From the NCBI RefSeq assembly GCF_964355755.1, contig NC_092670.1, positions 8,555,201 through 8,619,200 of the forward strand: DNA of 64,000 nucleotides, in the 5' to 3' direction. The notes under the pieces are model-generated. The model was not told the origin of the DNA. It searched no databases and worked only from the letters and a program-made list of their open reading frames with translations. Within the stretch, counting starts at the first letter, position 1, and every line of letters begins with the position of its first letter. This document shows positions 1-11,920 of the stretch, piece by piece. A program made the translations under genes and the position numbers. Origin of the DNA: Antedon mediterranea. Lineage: Eukaryota; Echinodermata; Crinoidea; Comatulida; Antedonidae.

Positions 1-3000
1 GCGATGATTTAGCCAAGATGGAAATGCTGTTGGCAGGGCATCCAGGATTTTCTCGAGGATGAAACGGATGGCTTGTTGCATTGCAACCGTTAGGAGATCA
101 ACAGCCGGAATAGACATGACCAATAAACACAGCTTCTCCTGAAATAAGAAATACATTTACAAGAGCCTTTTAAATAAAAAGAATTGTCTAGGGGCAAGCA
201 TTACTTATGTAACCATGAGCAGCAGTGGAGGATGGGTATCTTTCCTCTATTAAGAAAAAGCCACCTCAACCATGATTTGAACCTGGAATCTTCTGCATCG
301 TCCTACCAGACCATTTGTGCTTTCGGTTCACAAACATACTGTATAATTGTGCCCTACAGTACCCTGGCCTGCTGTCAGAAGACCTGACCTTTTCTCCCTC
401 ACTGAGCCTATGAAGATTAACTTCGAATTACCTTTGCGTTTGAAATTGATCTACTATCCTCCAGTGAGAATCTAGATAATCTATGTAGAATATACTGAAC
501 GTCTGGGTCATCTTTTCCAACACTTGACTCAATCTCGTACTGTAGATCAGTATACCTGGAAAAAGATATTATATTTATGATTCACTTATTATATAAAAAC
601 TATTGGTAGTTGTTAATTTTGTATGTATAAACCTCTGCCTCCCTTTTGAATTATTTACATCTATGTCGGGCAACTTTAATTGCATATTTTAAGGAAGCTT
701 TTAAAACTCGCCCTTTTTAACTCATACATTTTTGTTTAGTTTTCTGGCATTATATTTTTACTATCTACTAGCATATTTAAGCTTTTACATAATGCGATAT
801 ATAAACCTGTATTTTAAGTATACAGTAGATAATATTTCTTAGCCTAAAAAAGTGTAATTGGGAAATACAGCCTCTGGATCTTCCACAGAATTACACTTTT
901 ATACTTTCAGTAGGGCCTTATTGTTAATAAATTAATGTTTCATAGCTTTTTATTTAAGAGGTGATTCAAAAAGCTCTCTCAAATGGCCAGAGCATCAAAG
1001 ATGTTTGTTTATTAACAGGATCAAATTATGAAAGATGAGATTAATTATTTGCAAAATCAATATTTTGATGTTGCAAGTTGCATACCTGGAGAAGCCTTGA
1101 GCATGCAATCTAATTTCATTATTTGTTTTGTTAACATTCTTTAAAGCACTGCGCAAATGAAGTATTGATTTCAATTCAAACTTTCACCACAACATAAAAA
1201 AGTATATACCTAGATAAATAAATATTAAAGATGTATTGTCCCTTGAAACACAAAAAAATGAAGGTCAATATTCTAAATTTAAATCTGCCATATCAAAGTA
1301 ATATTAAAGTTATTCACTTTAAGTCGAAAATTCGAGCCAAAAACAACAAGTTTACGTAATTAAAAGGTAAATTAATTTTATTACATTTCGTCGCGAGCGA
1401 AAGTAAACAAAAATTTCAAACCATGAGTATGCATTATGCATGATGCTAATTAGGATTGTTTACAACTTGCACGGTTGAGAAGGTGTTTTCACACAGATCG
1501 CAAGGAAGTTTTATGAATATGCATACAGAGTAGCCAAACAAGCGCGTTGCATTATGAGATATGTTTTGATCGAAAACTTTAACTGGAAGTCAAAGTTATT
1601 TTTTGAACAAAAAAACGTCTGTATTTCAGTTAAATGATATGATACTTCAAAATAACCCACTTTTTTTCGAAATCTTTTATTTTTTATTTTTTTGGAATTA
1701 GTCAAAGGGACAATACATCTTTAACATAAAGGAATTTCAACATATAAATATATGTTATCACTCAATTTTAACAGAAATGAAACTCTAAAATCTGTCAGTG
1801 AAGGGAAAATATCCATATTTGAAGTCTTGTGTGAAAAATGGCCAAAATTGAATTTCTTTGGCCTGCTCGCTAGTTTAGTTTTCTGGAAAATCGGGTACAG
1901 TACCTGTATTGGAATGCCCTTTAAAAATGTAGTTAGGAATGTACTGGGACCATGTGCAAGCTATGGTTTTGTTCAAAAGGAGTTTACAAACATAGATTAT
2001 ATTCAGGTAAGCACATTATATCTATTATTTAAAGTGCATCTTTAATTCTTACGACGCAACCCATGCAACTTTAATTCATTAGTTTATAAGATTTCAATGG
2101 GCACAAATATTTTTCATGACTAGTTCTTTTCTAGGTAAAACTACAGAATGTTATTTTGAATTCTTTTGACAATGAAGCCACGTCAACTGAAAGTGGGAAC
2201 AATTATACTCTTGTGGCTTGCTCTACATTAGTAGAACATAGATTGCAGTAACAGAATTCTCAATAAAAAATTACAACAAATTGTAAATGATTTACCATTT
2301 TGAGGGTTTAATTTCAAATTTTACATCATCTGGTGTTGCCTTTCTAACAACAGCATCTCTCATATTCTGCAGAGTCTTTTCAAATAGCGCTGTCAATGTC
2401 AGATTATGGAACTTCTGCCGAAACCGTTTGCATCGATCCCTGTCAAAAATAAATCAAAATAGTGGAGGAAACCTGGTTTCTGTAGTGGAGATGGATTTTC
2501 TTTTTATTCAGGCAAGATAAATTGAAATGGATTTCAATGAATATTTAATTATAAAGACTTTTTTTTATAAAACTTGTAATCTACATTTATAAAGGGTTTG
2601 ATATTCTTACCAATGTTTTTATTTTCTACGTGGGTTTTTGAAAGCCTTTGGTGCACAAACATTTTGAAAACCAAGCATTATTGTATACTAATATTACTAA
2701 TTTTTTTTTATTTTTAAAAACCCAAATTCCTAATAACACTCTATGTTTCCGTCTATACAGTATTTGCATTCGAGCTTAAAATATTAATCATGAATAAGTA
2801 TTATATTATTATTATTATTTGTAGCGCAACATAAAATTGGGTAACATACTTAAGTTAATTAACTATCTGGTTCATTGATATGCAATAATAAAAACAATCT
2901 CTTTAGAGATTTGATATACTCGGAGTCAATGAATATCAATTTGATTTTACTGTATTGTTACTGTATAATGCCAGGCTGAATTGTTAAGGTAAATGACTAC

Positions 3001-6000
3001 TCTAATTACTTATGAATTTAAAAAAAACCTCATTTGAACATGAAATAGAATAGTCCAAAGTCCAATCATAGCAAAAGAAATTCAGAATTAAAGTAACAAT
3101 GAGAATCCTTGCTATTAACTTGCCTATGAATTGATATATTTCATGACAGAATTATGCATCACAAAATAAAGTTCCTCTACAGTATGCACACATTGAATTT
3201 TGCACAAGTTAATTTCTAATAAGCTTACTAGAAAGCTCTGTCTACACTCTCAAACTATTGAAGAAAAAAGTGTGATCTGCTATATGGTAGTGCTGTGACA
3301 TCATCGTGTCCATATATGGGCATATCACATTTTTTTGTCTGATAGTATAGACAGAGCTTAACTTTGCAAGTCACAGATAAATATCATTTTACATTAAAAT
3401 AGAATTGTCACCTGTTCAGTCTTTGCAGGTCGGTGTTCACCTCTTTCACTAATTTTCTTTGAAGGTTTTTGAAGTTGTCATTGAATGATATCAGTATATC
3501 ATGTGGATCTCTCTTCTTTTCTTTGGCTTTTGTATCTACACCACTTTTATTGGAATGGCTCGCTGCAAGAAAAAGTATACTTCAAAAGGGATTGAATAAA
3601 AATAGTATCAATTCACATTGTAAATTACAAGAAGGTAAGCTATAGCCTAAAAGTCGTAGTGTTTGGAATATTTTGGTTAGAAAGTTTACAATTGCATTTA
3701 AATTATCAATAGTGTAAATTATTGAAGTCTAGCAGTTTCCAAAATCTTGTTGGAGCAAGAGCAGGTAAATTTGTTTATTTCTTCAACTTCTCAATAAGAT
3801 GTACATTAGTGAAGGATGGGACCAACAGGTGGTAAAACCATGGAGCGAATAAGCCTCGAACCCTTGCCGATGTTATGGCTACCTAATTACGGTTCCACTG
3901 TCTTAACCACTCTCACTCTCTAAATCTGTTCAGGCCTATGACTTGTTCTGGCACGATTGTGCTTGATAACATGCCGAATAAATGTTACTATTATTATTAT
4001 CTTGTAAAACGACAGACAGGACAGGATATGTTGAGATAACCGAGAAGATCCACTTAATGTCTATTGAATTCTCCTGAGATTCACCTCAACAGGAAGTCAA
4101 ATCAGAAACTATGGGTAAGTTTAGTATAGCTGTAAATGTAAGGCCGTTTTCCATGTAAATAAACATAACATAAATCTGCAATTATTATTTTGGCAAAAAT
4201 CATAGTTTCAGTGTTTAATAAATAAAAATTTATTTATTTCTCATTTATCAATAAGTACCATTAAAAATGTGAAAAAAAATATATTTAATAAATACATAAA
4301 ATACCTAATTAATTTGTCATATGGTCAGAAAATGTGTTTTTAAAAAATTAAAAGGTTATTGCACTCAACTACAATCAACTTTTGAAGAGGTTTACTATCA
4401 TTATAATTTTTAATTTTGCATAAATACATACGACGTGCATTGTGTGTCGGAATTGTACTGCGTTTCCCCTCCAACTTTTCCCCCCCACATCCTGCTTGGA
4501 TTATGGCAGAACCTTTTTTTTGATTTTTTTTTTTGGTAGAATGATGATTATCAGTTTGCAACTTAAATTAAGCTAATCAAGTTGTAGTTTGGTTTACCAT
4601 AGATCCACCAAATTTCGAAAAATGCAATTCCCAAAAGACAACATTAGGTTTTTGTTGAGCAACTTTTTAGACCCTGTGTGTGGATCCACCACTGGTTACT
4701 GTACTTTATGTAATTCCAAGACACTAACCTTTCAGATCAGAGTTTGATTGTGAGACCGTCATCCAAAATGTAGGTTTATGCGGGTTCTTTTCTGTCGTGG
4801 AATGTACTTGTTGTCTGTATTGACTGGTTACAACCTGATGGGCAGCTACAAATGAAAAAAGGTTTAGTGGTGTAACGCAGAGAACCCAGACTCCTGGGTT
4901 AGAGACCCTAAGTGGTCGTTTTTAGCCTTTTTCACATACCGTAAAACCTCGAAAAGAAGCCCATGGGCTTCTTTTTTTAGTGCTCTTGGATGGGCTTCTT
5001 TTCGAGATGGGCTTCTTTTCGAGAGTACTTTTGCAAACTGTAGAGGAGGGCTTCTTTTCGAAATGAATGCTGTAAATTTTGTGAATTTCTACTACAATAA
5101 TGTGACTTTTGAGACATTTTTTCAACCATGAAATTATGTTTAATATACCAATTAAAAAACAATATAAAAAAACAAAAAAACAGTCCTATGATTCACCGTC
5201 AAATACAATAATTTCGTCATCATCTCAATACAGTATGAGTAGTCTGTCTCGAAATGAAGCCCGTACTATCTTGAAAAGAAGCCCAGGGGGCTTCATTTCG
5301 AGATGGGCTTCTTTTCGAGAGTACTTAGTGCAAACTGTAGAGGGGGGCCTCTTTTCGAGATGGGCTTCTTTTCGAGGTTTAAGCCCATGGGCTTCTTTTC
5401 GAGGTTTTACGGTATTTGAAAGCTTGTTGTTTCCTTTGGGCCCTGCTCAGGGGCTCCGGTAAGGTCCGGGCCCCTGGGTTTAGTGATCATAGCCATTATG
5501 GCACTGATTAATTGAAGACACACCACCACCTGTCATTTAAATTTTACCACTGATCCCCCTTCAAAATATTTTTGACACGTAGCACCTACTGTACTTTTGT
5601 ATATACCCTTTACTGAATTAACATTTCAGGATAGTTTGGTGAACACCTACCTGTATTTGGAGCCATACTTGACCTATGCTGACCTCCATGTGTTTGGAAT
5701 GCCAAGAAATCATCCCATGTTTCTATCATACGCTCACTACGTTTATTGGACTTATACCTTTGATTTAGTGAGAAAAAAAAGATTTCTTACAGCTTATACA
5801 TTGTGATGATTCAGAATTTATATGGCTATTATTCTACGCGTTTTTAAGTATAACTACTTAATTATTTTGAATCACTACCACCGACTCATTTAAAGGAAAC
5901 CAACCTTGAAGGAAACTATATTTTGTGTTTTATCTTGGAGAAATATAATCAATCTTAACCTTGAAAGCTTTTTTTTATAGGAGTAATAGTAATATTAATC

Positions 6001-9000
6001 ATTTTGCACACTTTTTCCAGTTTTGTGGAGATGTCGTGGAACCTGGTCTGTCACTCCTGCTAGGGGCTCGTCCAACCATACCACTGCCATTTTTTAACAT
6101 CACTCTTGACATGTGACCTTGACCACCAGAGTCATGTGACATTAACGTTTCAGTTGATTGTATTTTCTCCATTTGCGGGTGGCCACGAAATGTAGGCCGA
6201 CTGAAAATGTAAATAAAGATCCCTTTTTTCAAGATTTATTGCATAGATGCTGTGAGAGTCTATTTTCAATCAAAACTGCACAATATATAAAACAATTGAA
6301 AATGAAAATAGGATTTAGGAAACACTTTTTTGTAAAATAAACAAGAGGAAATATATGTTTTTTAAATGGCCAACCCCTTTTAATGGGATTCTTTGATGAG
6401 TCACTATGGTGTCCTCATTAGGGGTTCAAAACTGTACAAGGTTTACAGGATTCGTTCTTACCTGACAACTGGTCTACCATGGATATCTAAGATAACATCA
6501 CGGAACAGAAAATTGACTGTCTCGTGAGAAAGAGGAACACGAGATCGTATATCTCTTGTTTTCATGTTGTGAAGAGCATTGAGAACCATAATGATACAAC
6601 GGATACGATTTAACTCTGCCTTCTTCTTCCTTTGACTGACAAGCCTTCAAGAAAGTTGAGTTTTTAGTTTAATACCTTGATTTAGAATGTTATATGCCTA
6701 TATTTTGTAGAGCGTCTGTTCGAACAGAATTTGTCATTGTAGGCTAAAGTTTGTATTCAGAAAATTGGTATCTATATTATAAGAGGGAGTGTTTGTTGTT
6801 TATTTAATACATGGGGTATCGAGTTTACTGGAATTGTACTGGAAAGATTATAAAACAACACTAGTAGCTACAGGAAATGCACATTTCAATGTTTTATTTC
6901 AGGTTTTAGTGCCAGCCAAGTTAACCAGTAATTCTATGATTTATTTTACCTTGCTAATTCTTCCTCGTGATCTTCCACTGGTTTGGCTGCTGTTGATGAT
7001 GTTGATGCACCACTTCTTACTGAGTCTGTGGACATGATGCATGAGCTAGTATGTTTGCTGCCTTTTGATAGCCGTGACGAAGATCGTAGGATGAAGGACG
7101 GTGAAGTTGGGGCACAGAAGCTTATTACCTGAGTCTGTGATTGGTTACATTCTGCAAGTTCACGCTGATGCTACAGAATTTAAAAATATTGTTACACATA
7201 AAGCAAACTTTCTTTACTTTATGGAAACTTTATGAAGGAATTACAAACAAATACAAAAGACTAAATATATATTGTATGATGTACAGTGTCTTGATTCAGG
7301 CAATTCCAGCGAGAATGAATGGCATATGACAGAAGAACATTGCTGGAGGGTTACCCAATAATGTACTAGATATTACCGCCAGTCATTGGTGCATTGATGT
7401 AGACTACTAGAGTAGATAAAGATGTACTAGATTTGGTGGGAAAAGACTTCTCAGGAAGTCGACTTATCGGCCTGTGCCAAAAAGGTTCAATAAGCTTCAT
7501 CTGCCATCCTTAGAACAAAGACCCATTTACACTAGGACGATAACAATAATATCGTCCTAGTGTAAATGGGCCTTAACTAATTTAACTTACTTCAATATCC
7601 TGTATTGTGGTTTGAAACTGCTGTCCTGCTTTTGTACGTGCTATGGTGATTTCAAGATCATTCAGTTGACGTTGAATGTATGTCAACCCTGCTGTCTGGT
7701 TGGCCAAGTCCTTCTCATTTTGTTTGCTTTTGTCTTTAGACAAATCATCATCTTGAACATCTTCCTACAATATTTTTAACTCTTTTAAATAACAACTTTT
7801 TTGTTTTAAATTTTTCATTCTAGATTTAGACATACCACGGCATCAACATCTTAAACATCGTCCTACAATGTTTTTAACTTTTAAATAACAACCTTTTGTT
7901 TTCAAATTTTTATTCTATATTTACACATACTAAGTTATCAACATCTTGAACATCGTCCTACAATATTTTTAAGTCTTTTAAATAAAAAACTTTTGTTTGC
8001 AATTTTTTAGATTTAGAGATACTTAAGGCATCAATTAAACTAAAGAATGAAGTTTTCATTTTTTTAAATTCTCAGATTTAAAAAAGGGAAGAAAACCTCA
8101 TAAAGATATAGCAGAGCAAATGTATGAGTCCTGGAACAAAGTAAAGTAGTTGAGTATTGGGAGAAACGAAGCAAAAAAAGTTCCAATTGGACTTGATTAT
8201 ACCATGAAAGACCACAGGTCTATAAGGGCATCTGTATACCAAACAGAAGATGAATATTTACATGTTCTATTTCCACATCATATTCATACATTCCAGCATA
8301 AAACCAGGTGGTTTCGATTTTCCTATTACTTACCTTATTCCAGCCTTTTGTAGGCTTGTCGATGTCTCCTTGTGATTTGATGCATGGTTTTGTAGGTGGA
8401 TGATCATGAATTCTAAACTTTAATTCATACACATAAATAAAAACAGTAATATTTGATTTGGAATATAAAGAAAATAATTTCTGAAGATTAAAAACAGACA
8501 AAGCTGAGATGCTTTAAATATAATTATTAATATAAAATATGACGATCTCTGATGGGGAATTGGAGTGGGTAATGAAAATTGAAAATGTCAGATGAAGCAA
8601 GTGCTTCATCTGCCTCATGCTGGCTATGGCCCTGTTTCTGTTGAAATTGAAGTAAACTGAAGTTCTATTAGTTTACAGGTTTACTTTAAAGAATGGAGAT
8701 TTTGTTGACTAATTATCTCCAATAATACCCTATTTGAAAATCCTTCTTCAAACACATCTGCTACCAGTTCCTTTGAGTTGAGTTGAATCTGTCCAATAGT
8801 TTGGTAAGGTCTGTGTTGGGGTGTAAAAAACCCATCTTTACGCTGTGCCTTGCGTCTCTGATAGTGTCCTGACCAGATGTTGTCGTCATAACTGGACACA
8901 AGTTCAGTCGATGTTCTTCGCTGATAAAGCTCAGAGTTGTAAACTTCTTCTGTAAATTTATTTGTATTACAATTATTGATCAAATAAAAATGTATTGTCA

Positions 9001-9559
9001 TTGTATTTAATTTGTTAATAGATATTTAATTCTTTTTTATTCAATGGTACCATTTACCTAAAGCATGGTCAAGTTGGATAGTAGGCCTACTGTAACTGCT
9101 TCATTTTCAATTAATATTTATTTATAAATGGCTGCCAGGGAATAATTTCGCCAGTGTAGCATAGCAAAAAGCTATACAAAACAACCTTCTTGCTACACAA
9201 TTGTAGAAATATATATAAAAATACGATAGATTAGAAAACTATGTTTCTCGACTAAAAAATCAGTTTGATTAGCAATATTGCCAAACAATAATAATTTTAA
9301 AAGGAAATTTTTCCCGGCTGCTGCAGAGAATATAAATGTGTTTCTTCTTTATAATGCTTTAATTCCTTACAATTTCTAAGCCCTTGTTCTAGGCCTAGTT
9401 ACTAGCTTGTAACTAGATCAGCTTACCTTTTGGTGTTTTATAGTTCTGCTTCAAGGAGGCAGTGACATGTTGAGACTGAATAGCAGGTCCTTGAATAACC
9501 AAATTGGCAATGTTGTTGAAATGTGCAGCATTGTTAATCGATAAAATTCCCATTTGAAT
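1..9559 (-). CDS. Unrecognised 12-exon protein, 3' part beyond window
   Basis: Coding exons on the minus strand, in order: 9553-9427 (ATG at 9553, exon from 9559), 8949-8685, 8412-8334, 7764-7591, 7170-6950, 6644-6462, 6200-6082, 4845-4729, 3562-3412, 2439-2296, 555-432 and 138 to the window edge. Every junction has GT/AG ends and compatible phase, giving about 614 codons without a stop. The protein starts MGILSINNAAHFNN. It contains charged, helix-prone stretches (around DPHDILISFNDNFKNLQRKL and YIQRQLNDLEITIARTK) and a Ser-rich linker. The last visible exon is hydrophobic and helical (AMQQAIRFILEKILDALP). No signal peptide or membrane span is evident. I do not recognise the family. Two junctions are uncertain. 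The second exon could end at 8729 with the next starting at 8417, also in phase. The seventh exon, if not spliced at 6082, runs on to a TGA at 5999. Exon structure is well supported; function is unknown. Confidence 0.8.
848..900. repeat. 12-bp-stem hairpin in intron
   Basis: AAAAGTGTAATT at 848-859 is matched by its exact reverse complement at 889-900 with a 29-nt spacer. It lies in the intron between the coding exons at 2439-2296 and 555-432 of the minus-strand gene. It may be the end pair of a very small decayed foldback element. Confidence 0.55.
1228..1721. mobile_element. TA-flanked MITE, 494 bp
   Basis: The ends are inverted copies: AAGATGTATTGTCCC at the left and GGGACAATACATCTT at the right. 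Each is bordered by TA, as expected for a Tc1/mariner-type target duplication. No transposase frame is present. Related single ends appear near 45083 and 51668, so this is a dispersed family. It lies in an intron of the minus-strand gene. Confidence 0.65.
2803..2819. repeat. Short (TTA)n microsatellite
   Basis: A short run of TTA/TAT trinucleotides within an AT-rich intron of the minus-strand gene. Nothing else is recognised between 2520 and 3230. Confidence 0.5.
3234..3360. mobile_element. Small MITE of the AAGCTCTGTCTACAC family
   Basis: The ends are inverted copies of AAGCTCTGTCTACAC (right end TAGACAGAGCTT). The core carries a perfect CCATATATGG at 3310-3319. Related copies occur at 46631-46778 and 49665-49782, with a degraded one ending at 27172. 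There is no coding capacity. This is a dispersed non-autonomous element sitting in an intron. Confidence 0.65.
3835..3922 (-). mobile_element. tRNA-derived SINE head, truncated
   Basis: On the minus strand this reads like the tRNA-related head of the SINE at 21970-22300. It shares the stretch through GGTTAAGACAGTGGAACCGT and the B-box-like GGGTTCGAGGC. The A box is damaged: the GGCCGAGC part is missing. Only the head is recognisable. Confidence 0.6.
4939..5412. mobile_element. TA-flanked MITE with internal GGGCTTCTTTTCGAG subrepeats
   Basis: The terminal inverted repeats begin CCGTAAAACCTCGAAAAG and are bordered by TA on both sides. Each end continues into AAGCCCATGGGCTT, which is itself palindromic. 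Inside, GGGCTTCTTTTCGAG or close variants recur several times, so the element is nearly a stack of one short unit. It lies in an intron of the minus-strand gene. The several small open frames it spans are by-products of the repeat. Confidence 0.7.
5999..6200 (-). CDS. Possible alternative 3' end of the minus-strand gene
   Basis: The exon entering at 6200 stays open past the proposed donor at 6082 and reaches TGA at 5999, adding a basic tail (GMVGRAPSRSDRPGSTTSPQ and onward). The donor used in my model (AGTG|gtatgg) is phase-correct for the next exon at 4845. Use of the stop at 5999 would give a short isoform lacking the last five visible exons. I see no clear poly(A) signal just downstream, so this is an alternative, not the main model. 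Confidence 0.25.
7522..7570. repeat. Perfect 21-bp-stem palindrome
   Basis: CCCATTTACACTAGGACGATA at 7522-7542 is followed by a 7-nt loop and its exact reverse complement at 7550-7570. A longer, decayed relative lies at 46333-46424. It lies about 20 bp outside the exon at 7764-7591, in the adjacent intron. Confidence 0.7.
7745..8035 (-). repeat. Three ~92-bp tandem units copying a splice acceptor and exon start
   Basis: Read on the minus strand, the intron end, the acceptor (TTGTAG|GAAGATGTTCAAGATG) and the first ~20 nt of the exon at 7764 are repeated with changes near 7865 and 7960. The upstream copies keep a decayed acceptor and exon-like start but lose the frame. This is a local tandem duplication across an intron-exon boundary. 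Confidence 0.65.
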
Positions 9560-9668
9560 CTAAAGTATAATGAATATTAAAATAACAAATTACAGGGCGA
9601 ATCCAGGATTTTTTTTATTGAACCTGAGACGCTAAAACTACATATAGGTATAGGCCTCTATTAATAAT

Positions 9669-9670
9669 AA

Positions 9671-9749
<79 letters not shown>
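9669..9749. repeat. (TAG)n microsatellite
   Basis: About 80 bp of almost perfect TAG/AGT repeats. It produces a spurious poly-leucine open frame on the minus strand. It lies just upstream of the first coding exon of the minus-strand gene. Confidence 0.95.
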
Positions 9750-9750
<1 letters not shown>

Positions 9751-9925
9751 TAGTAGGACAGCTCGACAAGCCTCGAGAATTAGAGGTCTGCGTCGGTTTA
9801 TTTGTGACTCGACTGTTTATGGCATGCAATCACCACCAACCAGAATCGACAGGAGAGAAGAGAGAGAAGCTCTCTAACTGTAGTAGGAGGTTGCCTAGGC
9901 CTATTAAATAATGCGTTAAAAATAT

Positions 9926-10140
9926 GCTTACATTTATATTATGCCGACTAGCATCGTTAATTCGAACAAAGAAATCAAAATTACGGCCACAGAACTTTTA
10001 TTTTAATCCTACACAACCGGCCGCACCGCAACAAAATAACAAACATGTGTCGTGACGACGTGTTGAGTGTGTGGATGATGATGATCTCGCGCACGTACAC
10101 GTCACACGCGCGCCATCATCCAGGAAGTTTTGATAGACTA
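9926..10140 (-). promoter_or_regulatory. Likely promoter and 5'UTR exon of the minus-strand gene
   Basis: This stretch is locally CpG-rich (cgcgcacgtacacgtcacac and nearby) in an otherwise AT-rich region. It lies just upstream of the first coding exon at 9559. On the minus strand a good donor (AAAT|gtaagc) sits at 9931-9926 and would pair with the acceptor before 9559. That fits a noncoding first exon ending at 9932. No TATA box is seen. The start site cannot be fixed from sequence alone. Confidence 0.4.
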
Positions 10141-10172
10141 CACATCCCAGTCGTATTTGACAATACGACTCA

Positions 10173-10494
10173 TTTTTGTTTTATGTTAATTGTTCTACAA
10201 GTATTTTAAACATTTTCTTTTAACAATTATTTAAAATTCATTTTAATATCTTATCTTGCAAAGGAAGAACATTTTTGATAATAAGACATTTTTTACGAAT
10301 AAAATATAATTATCATGTACAGTACTGTATGTTATTTTGTTTGATTGAATAAAATAACAATTTAACATTCAGTACTGTACATGATAATTATACTTTATTC
10401 GTAAAAAATGTTATTTGCAAGATAAGATATTAAAATAAATTTTAAATAATTGTAAAAGAAAATATTTAAAATAGTTGTATAACATAAAACAAAA
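10173..10494. mobile_element. Foldback (palindromic) element
   Basis: Two arms of roughly 130-160 bp are reverse complements of each other with scattered changes. For example, ATATCTTATCTTGCAAA in the left arm is answered by TTTGCAAGATAAGATAT in the right. They meet around 10345 with AATAACA/TGTTATT sequences at the centre. The left arm has about 20 extra bases. No coding frame is seen. This is a foldback MITE lying upstream of the minus-strand gene. Confidence 0.7.
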
Positions 10495-11339
10495 CATTGC
10501 AAAAGGTTCTCTTAAATTAGAATTAAAAGTAAGTATATGTAATTTAAAACGTGATTTCTTTTTATTGTTTGCCCACATGCACGTATTTGGCTACAAATAA
10601 ACACGAATTAGAAATTACATAAATCGTAGTCGTTTGTATTGAAACGTTTTCATGATCTGTTGATGGTCGCACGATGGAGATACGATATTGTTACGATAAC
10701 TTCGCGACACAGCAGTATTACGAATTATTGCGACAGTGCCAGGACATATAATGATTTGCTTCGACACATAACGAAAATATTAAGACGGTAGGCCTACTAT
10801 GAAATCATTCAATGCGATTTTGTCAAGAAGCTAATACGATGTAAATGTTTTGATCATCTGTGTGAAGTTTTAGATTATCTAGTTTTCATCCTTTATAAAG
10901 TTGGGGGCCGAGTATTGTCCTGCTCTGTAACTATTAGCTTGAGTCATCTTTTTTAGTTTTGGAGGAGAATGTTGGACTCAAATTTTCGACAGAGAACCAG
11001 TACAAATTTAAACTACAGTACAGGGATCTGTTATTTCGGTAGAAGAAAGGGAGTGGGGAAAGTTCAATTCTAAAATGTTTCTTTTTAAATTTATGTAAAC
11101 TGTTATTTTATTATTTGTTTGAAGGGGGCGTTTATTATAAAGGATGGTCTATGGATGGGGGAAGGGTGGTTATTTGATGGAGGCGTTTAATTTTATTCAA
11201 AGCGAGGCGTTTATTGGAATAATACGGTACGTTAAAACATGATATTTTGTCATTAGTAGTTTTCCAAATTGATAGAGCGCCCTCTTGAATTTCAAACGTC
11301 ACAACAAAAGTGACCGCTGATTGGGCATAAGTTTTCACA

Positions 11340-11498
11340 ACCTTTCTCTATTAACGCGCTGTGTGTGCGCGCGTAGTTACATTTGGTGTGTAACAACTGA
11401 AAAAGAAGAATAGAAAAATAATTAAACATCCTAGGCCTAGCCTAGACCAAGCCTAGGCCTAGGTAGTTGTGATATTATTAATCTCCAATTACCAGCAG
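11340..11498 (+). promoter_or_regulatory. Possible first exon of the proline-rich plus-strand unit
   Basis: A CG-containing stretch (GTGTGTGCGCGCGTAG) is followed by a strong donor (CCAGCAG|gtaagc) at 11498/11499. The nearest plausible downstream acceptor is at 12279. Between them lie AGGCCTA-type simple repeats and no coding signal. This is a guess from position and splice-site quality only. Confidence 0.25.
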
Positions 11499-11920
11499 GT
11501 AAGCCTAATTTGTTTGTAGAAATAGTAAGTAATATTTCTATAGGCCTAGGCCTATTTATCGTATCATGGGTATTAATTTATATCATTTAATAACCTAACT
11601 TTTTAACCAACTTGATGCTGCATGCCCAGTCAGTCGCCCCTTTTTAATTTGTTTAGGCTCAACCAAAGATCCGCCCACTGCCATGCACCATGCATGCCAT
11701 GGAGGTATAAATACCTACATGTACCGAATTATGTTTTTTGGTGCAGCCGGCCTATAGTCCAGGTCCAGCCCTATAGAGGCCTATTTATTTATTTACACAA
11801 GCCTAGTCCTGAGGCCTAGGTAGTAGTAGGCCGAGTAAATTATTCTAACTTGAAGCTATCTTAATACTAATAGCGTGTAGAGCCTAGGCCTAGCCTAGTT
11901 AGTAGATAATGTAGGCTATA
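11428..11920. repeat. Cluster of AGGCCTA motifs
   Basis: AGGCCTA, CCTAGGCC and overlapping variants recur many times (near 11433, 11450, 11542, 11810, 11880). A similar cluster occurs at 24370-24830. They are short, dispersed and self-complementary. No coding or RNA function can be assigned. Confidence 0.6.

Noticed and set aside
1752-2045. 97-codon plus-strand open frame ending near a good donor
   Set aside because: It lies in an intron of the minus-strand gene, matches no family and has no partner exon on plus.
9638-9829. Minus-strand open frame with a long poly-leucine run
   Set aside because: It is the translation of the (TAG)n microsatellite, with no splice or coding context.
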